Source: JBGSKY01 sp041740995 (GTDB taxonomy: Bacteria > Planctomycetota > Planctomycetia > Pirellulales > Pirellulaceae). From it: a stretch of DNA of 5,293 bases. Below the pieces are notes generated by a model, which was not told the origin of the DNA, ran no database searches, and worked only from the letters and a program-made list of their open reading frames with translations. How positions within the stretch are numbered: position 1 is the first letter of the stretch; each line of letters starts with the position of its first letter. This document shows, one piece after another, positions 1-5,293 of this stretch. The stretch covers positions 1 through 5,293 of the forward strand of contig JBGSKY010000273.1 of the NCBI GenBank assembly GCA_041740995.1. The letters are read 5' to 3'. Position numbers and translations under genes: made by a program.

Positions 1-207
1 CTCGGCGGCGAACACCACGCCGAGTTTATTCGCATCAATATGCGTATCGAGCAACCGAGCAATTCGAGCCGCAATACGTCCGTGGCGTCCCCCGGCGGGC
101 GACATCATATACAGCATCCCTTCGATCAATTCATAGCGGTAACCATCACACGGCTGTGCGAATAATTCGTTGGCAGTGGTCGTTTTCGGTAGTGTAGTCG
201 TGGGCAT
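1..207 (-). CDS. Uma2-family (DUF820) PD-(D/E)XK-fold endonuclease-like protein, N-terminal part only
   Basis: The first 69 residues are visible and the gene runs off the left edge. They carry the start of a Uma2/DUF820 domain: the family signature YELIEGMLYMMSPAG at residues 25-39, His42 shortly after it, a helix (about 43-58, RIAARIARLLDTHID), and LGVVFAAE at 62-69, the strand that normally precedes the catalytic Asp. The PD-(D/E)XK catalytic residues lie beyond the window, so activity cannot be judged. Family members are usually about 180-200 residues, are annotated as Uma2 endonucleases by fold and occur in large paralogous sets in cyanobacteria, Chloroflexota and Planctomycetota; their biological role is poorly known. 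ATG at 207 is the only usable start: no ATG, GTG or TTG occurs in frame in the ~50 bases upstream. No clear Shine-Dalgarno sequence precedes it. It follows the nucleotidyltransferase-like gene by 49 bp on the same strand, so co-transcription is possible. Confidence 0.85.
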   Translation of the reverse strand, partial: MPTTTLPKTTTANELFAQPCDGYRYELIEGMLYMMSPAGGRHGRIAARIARLLDTHIDANKLGVVFAAE

Positions 208-256
208 TAGACTGGAGAGAGTTTCAGTTGCGACGGTGTGGCGAGCGCTGACGGGT

Positions 257-841
257 TTAGATTGGAAAGGGCTTTTGGTCGTGGGCAAGTTCGAGGAATT
301 CGATCAGTTCGGCGCCGCCACCGGGGTAAACCAAATCGCCTAACTGACTGAGCTTTTCGCGATCGATTGTCTGGTAATTAGGCACCAGGATGCTTCGCAG
401 GTCGACAGCGTCCTGTTGTTTTTTGTTCCAGTCGAGGTACGGAGAAATTAGTGCGGCGAACTTGCTGGCACAGGCCGCTTCGATGATGGGAATGCGATGG
501 CCGGTGGTCTGATCGATGCAATGAAATTCTTTCAGGACCGCTTGATAGCAATCGTTGCTGGGCAACATCAGATCGATGACTTGTTTCATCTCGCCGTCGA
601 TCGCAATCTCACCGGGATCGCGAAAACGCACGACGACTTCTTGCCGATCGACTTGCAATTTCGGCCAACGATCAGTAATCGCGATAATCGCCTGCTCTAT
701 GTCCGATTCAAAAACTAGGATGTCGACGTCCTGAGTGGCGCGGGGCATGGCCAGATAACCAACGTAGCCGTAAAGCCCCATCAGTACCCAATGCTTCACG
801 CCGCCAGCTTCGATCGCTTCGATGACTTGGTCGGGTTCCAC
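257..841 (-). CDS. Small nucleotidyltransferase-fold protein (AbiEii/DUF6036-like), 194 aa
   Basis: This resembles minimal nucleotidyltransferases of the Pol-beta fold. Residues 21-43 form the core: MGLYGYVGYLAMPRATQDVD, then ILV. R34 and T36 before D38-x-D40 match the R-x-T-x-D-x-D pattern, in which the two Asp bind metal. A third acidic position is likely D90 in VIDLML. A later helix (K127 to L148) with K141 and D144-x-x-D147 fits the C-terminal helix of AbiEii/DUF6036-like proteins. The usual Gly-Gly or Gly-Ser ahead of the core is replaced by MGLYGY, so transferase activity is uncertain. There is no signal peptide or membrane segment. The GTG start at 841 is the only standard start codon before the core that gives a sensible N-terminus; the next Met is residue 21, inside the core. 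The ribosome site is weak. Relatives occur as solitary genes or as toxin-like partners; I see no antitoxin gene directly beside it. The substrate is unknown. Confidence 0.7.
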   Translation of the reverse strand: MEPDQVIEAIEAGGVKHWVLMGLYGYVGYLAMPRATQDVDILVFESDIEQAIIAITDRWPKLQVDRQEVVVRFRDPGEIAIDGEMKQVIDLMLPSNDCYQAVLKEFHCIDQTTGHRIPIIEAACASKFAALISPYLDWNKKQQDAVDLRSILVPNYQTIDREKLSQLGDLVYPGGGAELIEFLELAHDQKPFPI

Positions 842-1094
842 GAATTGGCTCGTTGGTCGATGATCTTTACGATAGCTGCGAAGGATCGCGTTTGACGTTT
901 GAATGCCACTGGAATGGCCTACCGGTCGTGTCGGGTTGCCAATGTCATGGCTGAAATTAGTAACACCCGGGTTTTGCCTTTTTAGCGTTTCGCGGATCAG
1001 GGCGTTGCGAGTTGCAGTGTCTATGGGATGAAGGGGTGAGTAGTGATGGACGAGTTGTGAGAGGCGAGATGTTCGAGTCTATTGCAGCTTGAGG
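842..1094. other. Intergenic stretch without a supported gene
   Basis: I see no gene here in either strand. On the minus strand the frame of the downstream nucleotidyltransferase gene stays open back to a TAG at 1079-1081, but contains no ATG, GTG or TTG, and its translation (His-, Pro- and Ser-rich with no familiar motif) looks like spacer. The minus strand of about 1020-1065 is pyrimidine-rich (CTCACCCCTTCATCCC type). Small palindromes are present: ACCCGGGT at 965-972 and a 4-bp GCCA/TGGC hairpin at 905-918. No convincing promoter could be assigned to the gene starting at 841, although one should lie here if it is not transcribed from rmlB. Confidence 0.5.
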
Positions 1095-1190
1095 GTCGTG
1101 ATGGCCAGGAACGGTCCTGGCTTACATAGCTTTGCCAGGACAGCGCCTGGCCTTCGTACACTCGAAGTCCCTGGACGGGTCATGGCGTAC
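1095..1190 (-). repeat. Three tandem diverged palindromic units (intergenic hairpin repeat)
   Basis: Read on the minus strand, three units of about 31, 34 and 31 bases begin with GTACG, GTACG and GTAAG (at 1190, 1159 and 1125). Each has a core of the GCCAGG...CCTGGC type. The two left units form clean hairpins: GCCAGGA/TCCTGGC with a 4-base loop (1104-1121, perfect 7-bp stem) and GCCAGG/CCTGGC with a 6-base loop (1134-1151, perfect 6-bp stem). The right unit (GCCATGACCCGTCCAGGGAC) is degenerate. A smaller CTTCG/CGAAG inverted repeat (1152-1167) bridges the units. The block begins about 20 bases after the rmlB stop, so it sits in the 3' untranslated region of that transcript. No T-run follows on the minus strand, so it is not a standard intrinsic terminator. 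It resembles REP-like intergenic palindromes, but copy number in the genome cannot be seen from here. Confidence 0.7.
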
Positions 1191-1211
1191 CAATTTAAAT
1201 TAGACAAAGCT

Positions 1212-2297
1212 TTAGATGCGGACGCTTTCGTTGACAGCATCGGCCAAACCAAGCCGCTGTTGGCGATAATCTCCAGAAATGATATCTCGCCACCAGTTTT
1301 CATTTTCAAGGTACCAGATGACTGTTTTGCGGAGTCCGACCTTGAAATTCTCGGAAGGTTTCCAACCGAGTTCTCCGGCGATCTTGCTGGCATCGATTGC
1401 ATAACGTTGATCGTGGCCAGGTCGATCGGCGACAAAGTTAATCTTTTCGCGATGCGGTTTGCCAGTTAATGACGGCTGGAGTTCGTCGAGCAAATCACAA
1501 ATGGCGGTCACAAGATCGATATTTTTCAGCTCGTTATTCCCGCCAATCGCATAGGTTTCGCCAACTATTCCACGCTGACAGACTGAAAGTAACGCGCGAC
1601 AATGATCGTCAACGTAGAGCCAGTCGCGGACATTCTGGCCGTTTCCATACACGGGAATCGGTTCCTCGTGTAAACACTTCAGAATCACTACCGGGATCAG
1701 TTTTTCGGGGAATTGGAACGGGCCATAATTGTTACTGCTATTGGTTACGATCACCGGCAGACCATACGTATCATGCCAAGCTCGGGCCAAGTGATCTGAT
1801 GCCGCTTTGGTCGCTGCATAGGGTGAATGGGGTTCGTACGAGGTTGTTTCAGTGAACTTGCCATCGCTGCCAAGCGAACCAAAGACTTCGTCGGTCGACA
1901 CGTGAACAAATCGAAACGCGTCTGCAGACGGCTTCTCCAGCGAACGCCAGTAGGTCAAAGCGGCTTGCAGAAGTTGGAAGGTGCCAACAATATTCGACTG
2001 AATGAATTGACCAGGTCCGTCAATTGACCGATCCACATGGCTCTCGGCTGCCAGGTGCAGTACCGCTTGAGGTTTGAACGCTGCAAATGCAGTCGACAGT
2101 TCGTGCGAATCGGTAATATCCGCGTGTAGGAATTGATAGTTTTCATTCGCTTCGACATCCGCCAGCGAAAGGAGATTACCGGAGTAGCTGAGGCAATCGA
2201 TATTCAGGACACGATGTCCAGCGGCAAGTGCCATACGGACCAAATTGGAGCCAATAAAGCCCGCCCCACCGGTGATAAGTAAACGTGTTTCCTTCAT
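1212..2297 (-). CDS. rmlB: dTDP-glucose 4,6-dehydratase
   Basis: Converts dTDP-D-glucose to dTDP-4-keto-6-deoxy-D-glucose using bound NAD+, the second step toward dTDP-L-rhamnose and many other deoxysugars; it is cytoplasmic. The 361-residue protein is full length for the family and is an extended short-chain dehydrogenase. Visible are the Rossmann NAD motif GGAGFIGS (10-17), HLAAESHVDRSIDGP (81-95), the RmlB-specific catalytic triplet T135-D136-E137 in STDEVFGS, the YxxxK pair Y160/K164 in PYAATK, NNYGPFQFPEKLIP (189-202), VYGNGQNVRDWLYVDD (216-231) and DRPGHDQRYAID (291-302). The T-D-E triplet and the last two motifs separate it from UDP-glucose 4-epimerases. ATG at 2297 is preferred; a TTG directly before it would add only one residue. 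The ribosome site is weak (AAGA about 7 bases upstream). It starts 27 bp after the stop of the fused glycosyltransferase gene, so translation from a shared transcript is likely. No rmlA, rmlC or rmlD is in view. Confidence 0.96.
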   Translation of the reverse strand: MKETRLLITGGAGFIGSNLVRMALAAGHRVLNIDCLSYSGNLLSLADVEANENYQFLHADITDSHELSTAFAAFKPQAVLHLAAESHVDRSIDGPGQFIQSNIVGTFQLLQAALTYWRSLEKPSADAFRFVHVSTDEVFGSLGSDGKFTETTSYEPHSPYAATKAASDHLARAWHDTYGLPVIVTNSSNNYGPFQFPEKLIPVVILKCLHEEPIPVYGNGQNVRDWLYVDDHCRALLSVCQRGIVGETYAIGGNNELKNIDLVTAICDLLDELQPSLTGKPHREKINFVADRPGHDQRYAIDASKIAGELGWKPSENFKVGLRKTVIWYLENENWWRDIISGDYRQQRLGLADAVNESVRI

Positions 2298-2324
2298 CAA
2301 AAATCTTGGTCTAGACTACAGCAG

Positions 2325-5099
2325 CTATCGCTCAAGCACAAATTCGCCAAGTGTTTTCGTTTCGAAATGTTCAACCACTTCAGACGCTGCTTGTTTGTCC
2401 GCAGATTCATTCGAGGCTAGTTGTGGCCAACGCTGATTTACGCAATTTGTAAGAAAATCACACATTTGAATGAGAAATCGATCATTACTAAAGTCTTGAC
2501 TTCGTTCGCGAAGGACTTCGGGAGGAAAACTGCTTACCGGATCGGACGCTTCAAATCGCTCGATGGCATCTACTATTGCGTCAGACGTTTGCTCATTAAA
2601 GAACACACCGTGCTTCCCTTCGACTACCGACTCGGTCACTCCGCCCCGACCATACGCAATTACTGGCGTTCCACAAGCCAATGCTTCTACCGGAACGATG
2701 CCAAAATCTTCTTCAGCGGCAAATATTAAAGCCTTTGCCCGTTGAACATAGTCAGCCAAAACTTCGTTGCTCTGATATCCAACAAGAGTCACGTTTGGTC
2801 CGGCCGCCAATTTTGCTTTTTCAAAGTCGGGCCCTGCTCCGACAATGATCAGCTTGCGTTTTGGCATTTTTGCGAATGCCTCGATAATCAGATCGGTTCG
2901 TTTGTAGGGCACCATTCGACCGGCGACTACATAATAGTCTTCTTTTTCGTCAGCCAAACGGAATTGCTCTGTATCGACCGGCGGATTGATAACAACCGAG
3001 TCGCGACGATATAGTTTCTGAATCCGCCGCGCGACAAATTGGCTGTTCGCAATAAAATGATCAACCCCCATGCTTGACCGCACATCCCAGGTGCGGAGGT
3101 AGTGCAAAATCAGTCGCGCAAGTAACCCTTTTGGACCGAAGCCAAGCTTGCTTTGGGCAAGGTACTGATGCTGCAAATCCCAAACGTAACGAGCGGGTGA
3201 ATGGCAGTAACAGACGTGTAATTGGTCAGGCCCAGTTATCACGCCTTTGGCGACCAGGTACGAACTTGAAACAACTAAATCGTAGCCTGAAAAATCAAGT
3301 TGCTCGATCGCAAATGGCATCAGCGGAAGATATGCCCGGTGCTTCTGTTTCGCAAAAGGCAACTTCTGGATAAAAGAAGTCCGAACTGGCTTGTGATTGA
3401 GTAGTTCGCGGTCTTCTTCAGGTAAAAAATCGAAGAGCGAGTAAACGTCGCACTGCGGAAAGAGACCAATGATCTGCTTTAGAACGCGTTCAGCACCAGC
3501 GTTGACATAGAGAAAATCTTGAACGACCGCAACTCGCAGTCCTGGAAAAATCGCGTTCGGATGAGAGTCCGACAGCTCAAGCAGTGACTGTGCACCACTG
3601 GATGTGTCTAATTGGCCTTTCCGCTGACACTCTCGTTTACGAATGGTAATCAGATTTGTTTCGGCGATGAGCCGAGCAAACAGTGCCAGTCGCTCGCTGG
3701 CCGATTCGTAACTAGCTCTCGCATCGACTGCAATTTTCACATGCGATCGGTTATTTGGATCATTCGGAGCAGCCACAGGAAGAACGGCACTGAGGACTTT
3801 CGAGGCATCCCAACTTGTATCTGCAGCTTCCCATTCGAGTTGCCGATGCTTGCCATTTCTGTTCTCAATTGTCAGATCGACACGAACAAAACCTAAACGC
3901 TCGGCTGCGTGGCAAACACAATCCCACCATGCAACAAAACTGTTGGCCTTGTTCATTTCCAACTGAGATGTTTCGAAGCGACTACGATAAGCGCGAGCGC
4001 TCTTGTCGATTCCTCGCTTGGAGCGAATCGCGGCGATCATTTCCGACGTTTTGACCGAACCGGCGAATCGGAAGATTCCCCAAATCATCGGCACCATCAC
4101 GGCAAGACCACCAAGCGTTGACCAACCGTCGAACGCGAGAGCAATAATTCCGACAAGGACCGCGAGAAGTGAAAAGGAATGAATTAATAACACTGTGTGT
4201 AAATGGCCCAACCCTCGATCGAGCAATCGATGATGAATATGCCCGCGCTCAGCAGAAAACATCGATCGGCGTTGCTGGTATCGTCGACGAAAAAATGTCA
4301 GCAGTGTATCAGCCACTGGCACGCTAAGGGCTAACATGGGAACAATCACAGAACGCATCGTACCCAGTTCGGCATTTCCACTAGCCATCGACGCAGCCAG
4401 CAGGACGCCAATTGTCATGCTGCCACAATCACCCATAAAGGTCTTGGCCGGATGCCAATTATAAAGAAGGAAAGCAGCCAGTGCCCCGGAGAGCGCGAGC
4501 GGCGCGATTGCGATCCAATCATGGTGACTGGCGATTGCAAATGTTGACAAGACCAGCGCAGCCAACAAGACGAGCCCGCCGGCCAGACCGTCGAGCCCGT
4601 CCGCGAAATTGACAGACACAGCAACCCCGACAATAAACAACATTGTCACCGGCCAGGCAAAATTGCCGAGGGAAAGAATCTGGCCGCTGGGTGTTGTCAA
4701 CGCTTCGATCTGAATACCGGACCCACAGATCATGGCGGCCGCACCAAGTAGCGAAATCAGCTTAAATCGAGACGATAACGGTCGGATATCATCAACCAAA
4801 CCGACCGAAAATATTAGGGTAATAGCTCCGAGCATACCAATTAGGGGCCTAGACCAATGATAAGTATTGGTTTGATCTGGCCCAAAAACAATCGCCAGGA
4901 GCGAAATCAAGATCGCAATAGACACCCCCGCGTAAATCGCGATTCCGCCAAGGCGGGGTGTTGGATTAGTATGCACCTTGCGAGCTTCCGGCTGATCTAA
5001 CATCCCAAGCTTCGCAGCGACGAACATTGACACCGGCACCAAAGCCGCAGTTATGACGCAAGAAACGACAATCGGGATCACGAAGGATATCTCAAGCAT
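2325..5099 (-). CDS. Fusion protein: WecA/TagO-type polyprenyl-phosphate sugar-1-phosphate transferase + middle domain + GT4 glycosyltransferase
   Basis: A 924-residue protein with three parts. Residues 1-345 form a complete MraY/WecA-family enzyme: about 11 hydrophobic segments, PRLGG (48-52), VDD (D103, D104), NFADGLDGLAGG (164-175), NWHPAKTFMGDCGS (214-227, with D224) and the cytoplasmic-loop motif GHIHHRLL (286-293). Such enzymes transfer a sugar phosphate, usually GlcNAc-1-P, from UDP-sugar to undecaprenyl phosphate. Residues 347-506 are soluble and unrecognised. Residues 521-890 are a GT4, GT-B fold transferase similar to WbaZ-type mannosyltransferases: LRVAVVQDFLYVNAGAERVL (521-540), CYCHSPARYVWDL (630-642), GRMVPYKRTDLIIEAF (727-742) and the EX7E pair E797/E805 in EEDFGIVPVEALACGTPVI. 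Both halves keep their key residues. With 11 membrane segments the C-terminus should be cytoplasmic, where a GT4 enzyme must act. ATG at 5099 is chosen over a TTG at 5111 because GGAG lies 6 bases upstream of it. Sugar donor and acceptor of the GT4 half are unknown. rmlB follows after 27 bp. Confidence 0.93.
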   Translation of the reverse strand: MLEISFVIPIVVSCVITAALVPVSMFVAAKLGMLDQPEARKVHTNPTPRLGGIAIYAGVSIAILISLLAIVFGPDQTNTYHWSRPLIGMLGAITLIFSVGLVDDIRPLSSRFKLISLLGAAAMICGSGIQIEALTTPSGQILSLGNFAWPVTMLFIVGVAVSVNFADGLDGLAGGLVLLAALVLSTFAIASHHDWIAIAPLALSGALAAFLLYNWHPAKTFMGDCGSMTIGVLLAASMASGNAELGTMRSVIVPMLALSVPVADTLLTFFRRRYQQRRSMFSAERGHIHHRLLDRGLGHLHTVLLIHSFSLLAVLVGIIALAFDGWSTLGGLAVMVPMIWGIFRFAGSVKTSEMIAAIRSKRGIDKSARAYRSRFETSQLEMNKANSFVAWWDCVCHAAERLGFVRVDLTIENRNGKHRQLEWEAADTSWDASKVLSAVLPVAAPNDPNNRSHVKIAVDARASYESASERLALFARLIAETNLITIRKRECQRKGQLDTSSGAQSLLELSDSHPNAIFPGLRVAVVQDFLYVNAGAERVLKQIIGLFPQCDVYSLFDFLPEEDRELLNHKPVRTSFIQKLPFAKQKHRAYLPLMPFAIEQLDFSGYDLVVSSSYLVAKGVITGPDQLHVCYCHSPARYVWDLQHQYLAQSKLGFGPKGLLARLILHYLRTWDVRSSMGVDHFIANSQFVARRIQKLYRRDSVVINPPVDTEQFRLADEKEDYYVVAGRMVPYKRTDLIIEAFAKMPKRKLIIVGAGPDFEKAKLAAGPNVTLVGYQSNEVLADYVQRAKALIFAAEEDFGIVPVEALACGTPVIAYGRGGVTESVVEGKHGVFFNEQTSDAIVDAIERFEASDPVSSFPPEVLRERSQDFSNDRFLIQMCDFLTNCVNQRWPQLASNESADKQAASEVVEHFETKTLGEFVLER

Positions 5100-5105
5100 C
5101 CAAAA

Positions 5106-5109
5106 CTCC
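5106..5109 (-). promoter_or_regulatory. Ribosome binding site deciding the start of the fused transferase gene
   Basis: The minus strand reads GGAG, then six bases (TTTTGG), then ATG at 5099. This is good Shine-Dalgarno spacing and favours the ATG over the in-frame TTG at 5111, whose coding sequence would overlap this site. It is the clearest ribosome site among the genes in the window. Confidence 0.7.
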
Positions 5110-5131
5110 AAAAATTTCCATAGATTCCATT

Positions 5132-5162
5132 CGAAGCAGAGCTTTTATGGCCCCGTGCTTCG
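5132..5162. repeat. Perfect 7-bp inverted repeat in the leader of the fused transferase gene
   Basis: CGAAGCA (5132-5138) and TGCTTCG (5156-5162) are perfect reverse complements separated by 17 bases. The element ends 32 bases before the ATG at 5099. It could be a bipartite operator or a 5' untranslated-region stem-loop; nothing in the sequence decides between these, and a chance occurrence is possible. Confidence 0.4.
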
Positions 5163-5169
5163 TATAGTT

Positions 5170-5188
5170 TAAAACGGCCGTCGTTTTA
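5170..5188. terminator. Perfect 7-bp hairpin TAAAACG-GCCGT-CGTTTTA, terminator- or operator-like
   Basis: TAAAACG (5170-5176) and CGTTTTA (5182-5188) are perfect reverse complements around GCCGT. On the minus strand the element starts exactly at the TAA that closes the reading frame entering from the right edge (5186-5188), and its distal arm ends in TTTTA, so it has the form of a short, possibly bidirectional intrinsic terminator with A- and T-runs inside the stem. The stem has only three G-C pairs at most, so strength is doubtful. An operator for the downstream gene is the alternative. Confidence 0.35.
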
Positions 5189-5293
5189 CGGTACGGTGAG
5201 ATATGGGCGAAGTAGTTCGGACAAACGGTCATTACGGACTTCGTTCCCGTGGGTGACGCGGCAGTACCGCCTCAGCCATTGCAAGTAATGGAT
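5186..5293 (-). CDS. Possible C-terminal tail of an unidentified protein entering from the right edge
   Basis: One minus-strand frame is open from the window edge for 35 codons and closes at TAA 5188-5186. Its translation includes LQWLRRYCRVTHGNEVRNDR and then LSELLRPYLTVP, a charged amphipathic-looking segment that reads like a real protein end but shows no motif I recognise. The other two minus-strand frames stop sooner. The stop coincides with the start of a hairpin, which gives mild support for a gene end. The gap to the fused transferase gene would be 86 bp. The length is too short to exclude chance. Confidence 0.3.
   Translation of the reverse strand: MHYLQWLRRYCRVTHGNEVRNDRLSELLRPYLTVP

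Noticed and set aside
842..1094. tRNA, small RNA or insertion-sequence remnant in the gene-free stretch
   Set aside because: No cloverleaf, no terminal inverted repeats with target duplications and no transposase-like translation could be found by eye.
1095..1125. Intrinsic terminator for the rmlB transcript
   Set aside because: The hairpins are good, but the minus strand after the last stem reads ATCACGACCC with no T-run.
1095..1190. CRISPR array
   Set aside because: The three units are palindromic throughout, diverged and contiguous; there are no unique spacers between identical repeats.
1079..1435. Open minus-strand frame of 118 codons overlapping the rmlB C-terminus
   Set aside because: It overlaps rmlB in another frame and has no recognisable domain; the rmlB reading is strongly supported through its stop at 1212.
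1089..1469. Open plus-strand frame of 126 codons over the rmlB end and the repeat block
   Set aside because: It is antisense to a clear rmlB coding region, crosses the palindromic repeats and its translation shows no family motif.
3500..3620. A separate start for the GT4 half, making two overlapping genes
   Set aside because: No ATG lies in this interval in frame, the only nearby candidate is a CTG at the domain edge, and no properly spaced ribosome site precedes it.
2421..4121. Several plus-strand open frames of 60-100 codons
   Set aside because: All lie antisense to the fused transferase gene and have no motifs or plausible ribosome sites; they are shadows of its codon composition.
5144..5173. 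Sigma-70-like promoter for the fused transferase gene (TTTAAA, 18 bases, CATAAA on the minus strand)
   Set aside because: Only four of six bases match in each box and planctomycete-type promoters are poorly defined; too weak to annotate.

Overview
The window looks like a bacterial chromosome segment from a Planctomycetota-like organism. This is an inference from the types of genes, the palindromic intergenic repeats and the style of the proteins; there is no rRNA or other decisive marker. Every gene I can support lies on the minus strand, so the window reads from right to left.

Right part (5293 to 1212): a surface-glycan module. After a possible C-terminal tail of an upstream gene (5293-5186) and a leader holding two perfect inverted repeats, a 924-residue protein begins at 5099. 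Its N-terminal third is a complete WecA/TagO-type polyprenyl-phosphate sugar-1-phosphate transferase with about 11 membrane segments. An unrecognised soluble domain of about 160 residues follows, and the C-terminal ~400 residues are a complete GT4-type (WbaZ-like) glycosyltransferase. 27 bp downstream lies rmlB, dTDP-glucose 4,6-dehydratase, which makes the nucleotide-activated keto-deoxysugar precursor of rhamnose and related sugars. Together they suggest synthesis of a lipid-linked glycan: the fusion would load the first sugar onto undecaprenyl phosphate and add a further one, while RmlB supplies a 6-deoxysugar precursor. No rmlA, rmlC, rmlD, flippase or polymerase lies in the window, so the locus probably continues to the right or the other genes are elsewhere.

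Middle (1211 to 842): about 370 bp with no supported gene. Next to the rmlB stop are three diverged tandem units of about 31-34 bp, two of them clean GCCAGG/CCTGGC hairpins.

Left part (841 to 1): a small nucleotidyltransferase-fold protein with a GTG start, followed 49 bp later by the start of a Uma2-family (PD-(D/E)XK fold, DUF820) protein cut by the window edge. Both are accessory-type genes of unknown biological role.

The most notable item is the single-chain fusion of a phosphoglycosyltransferase with a second-step glycosyltransferase.
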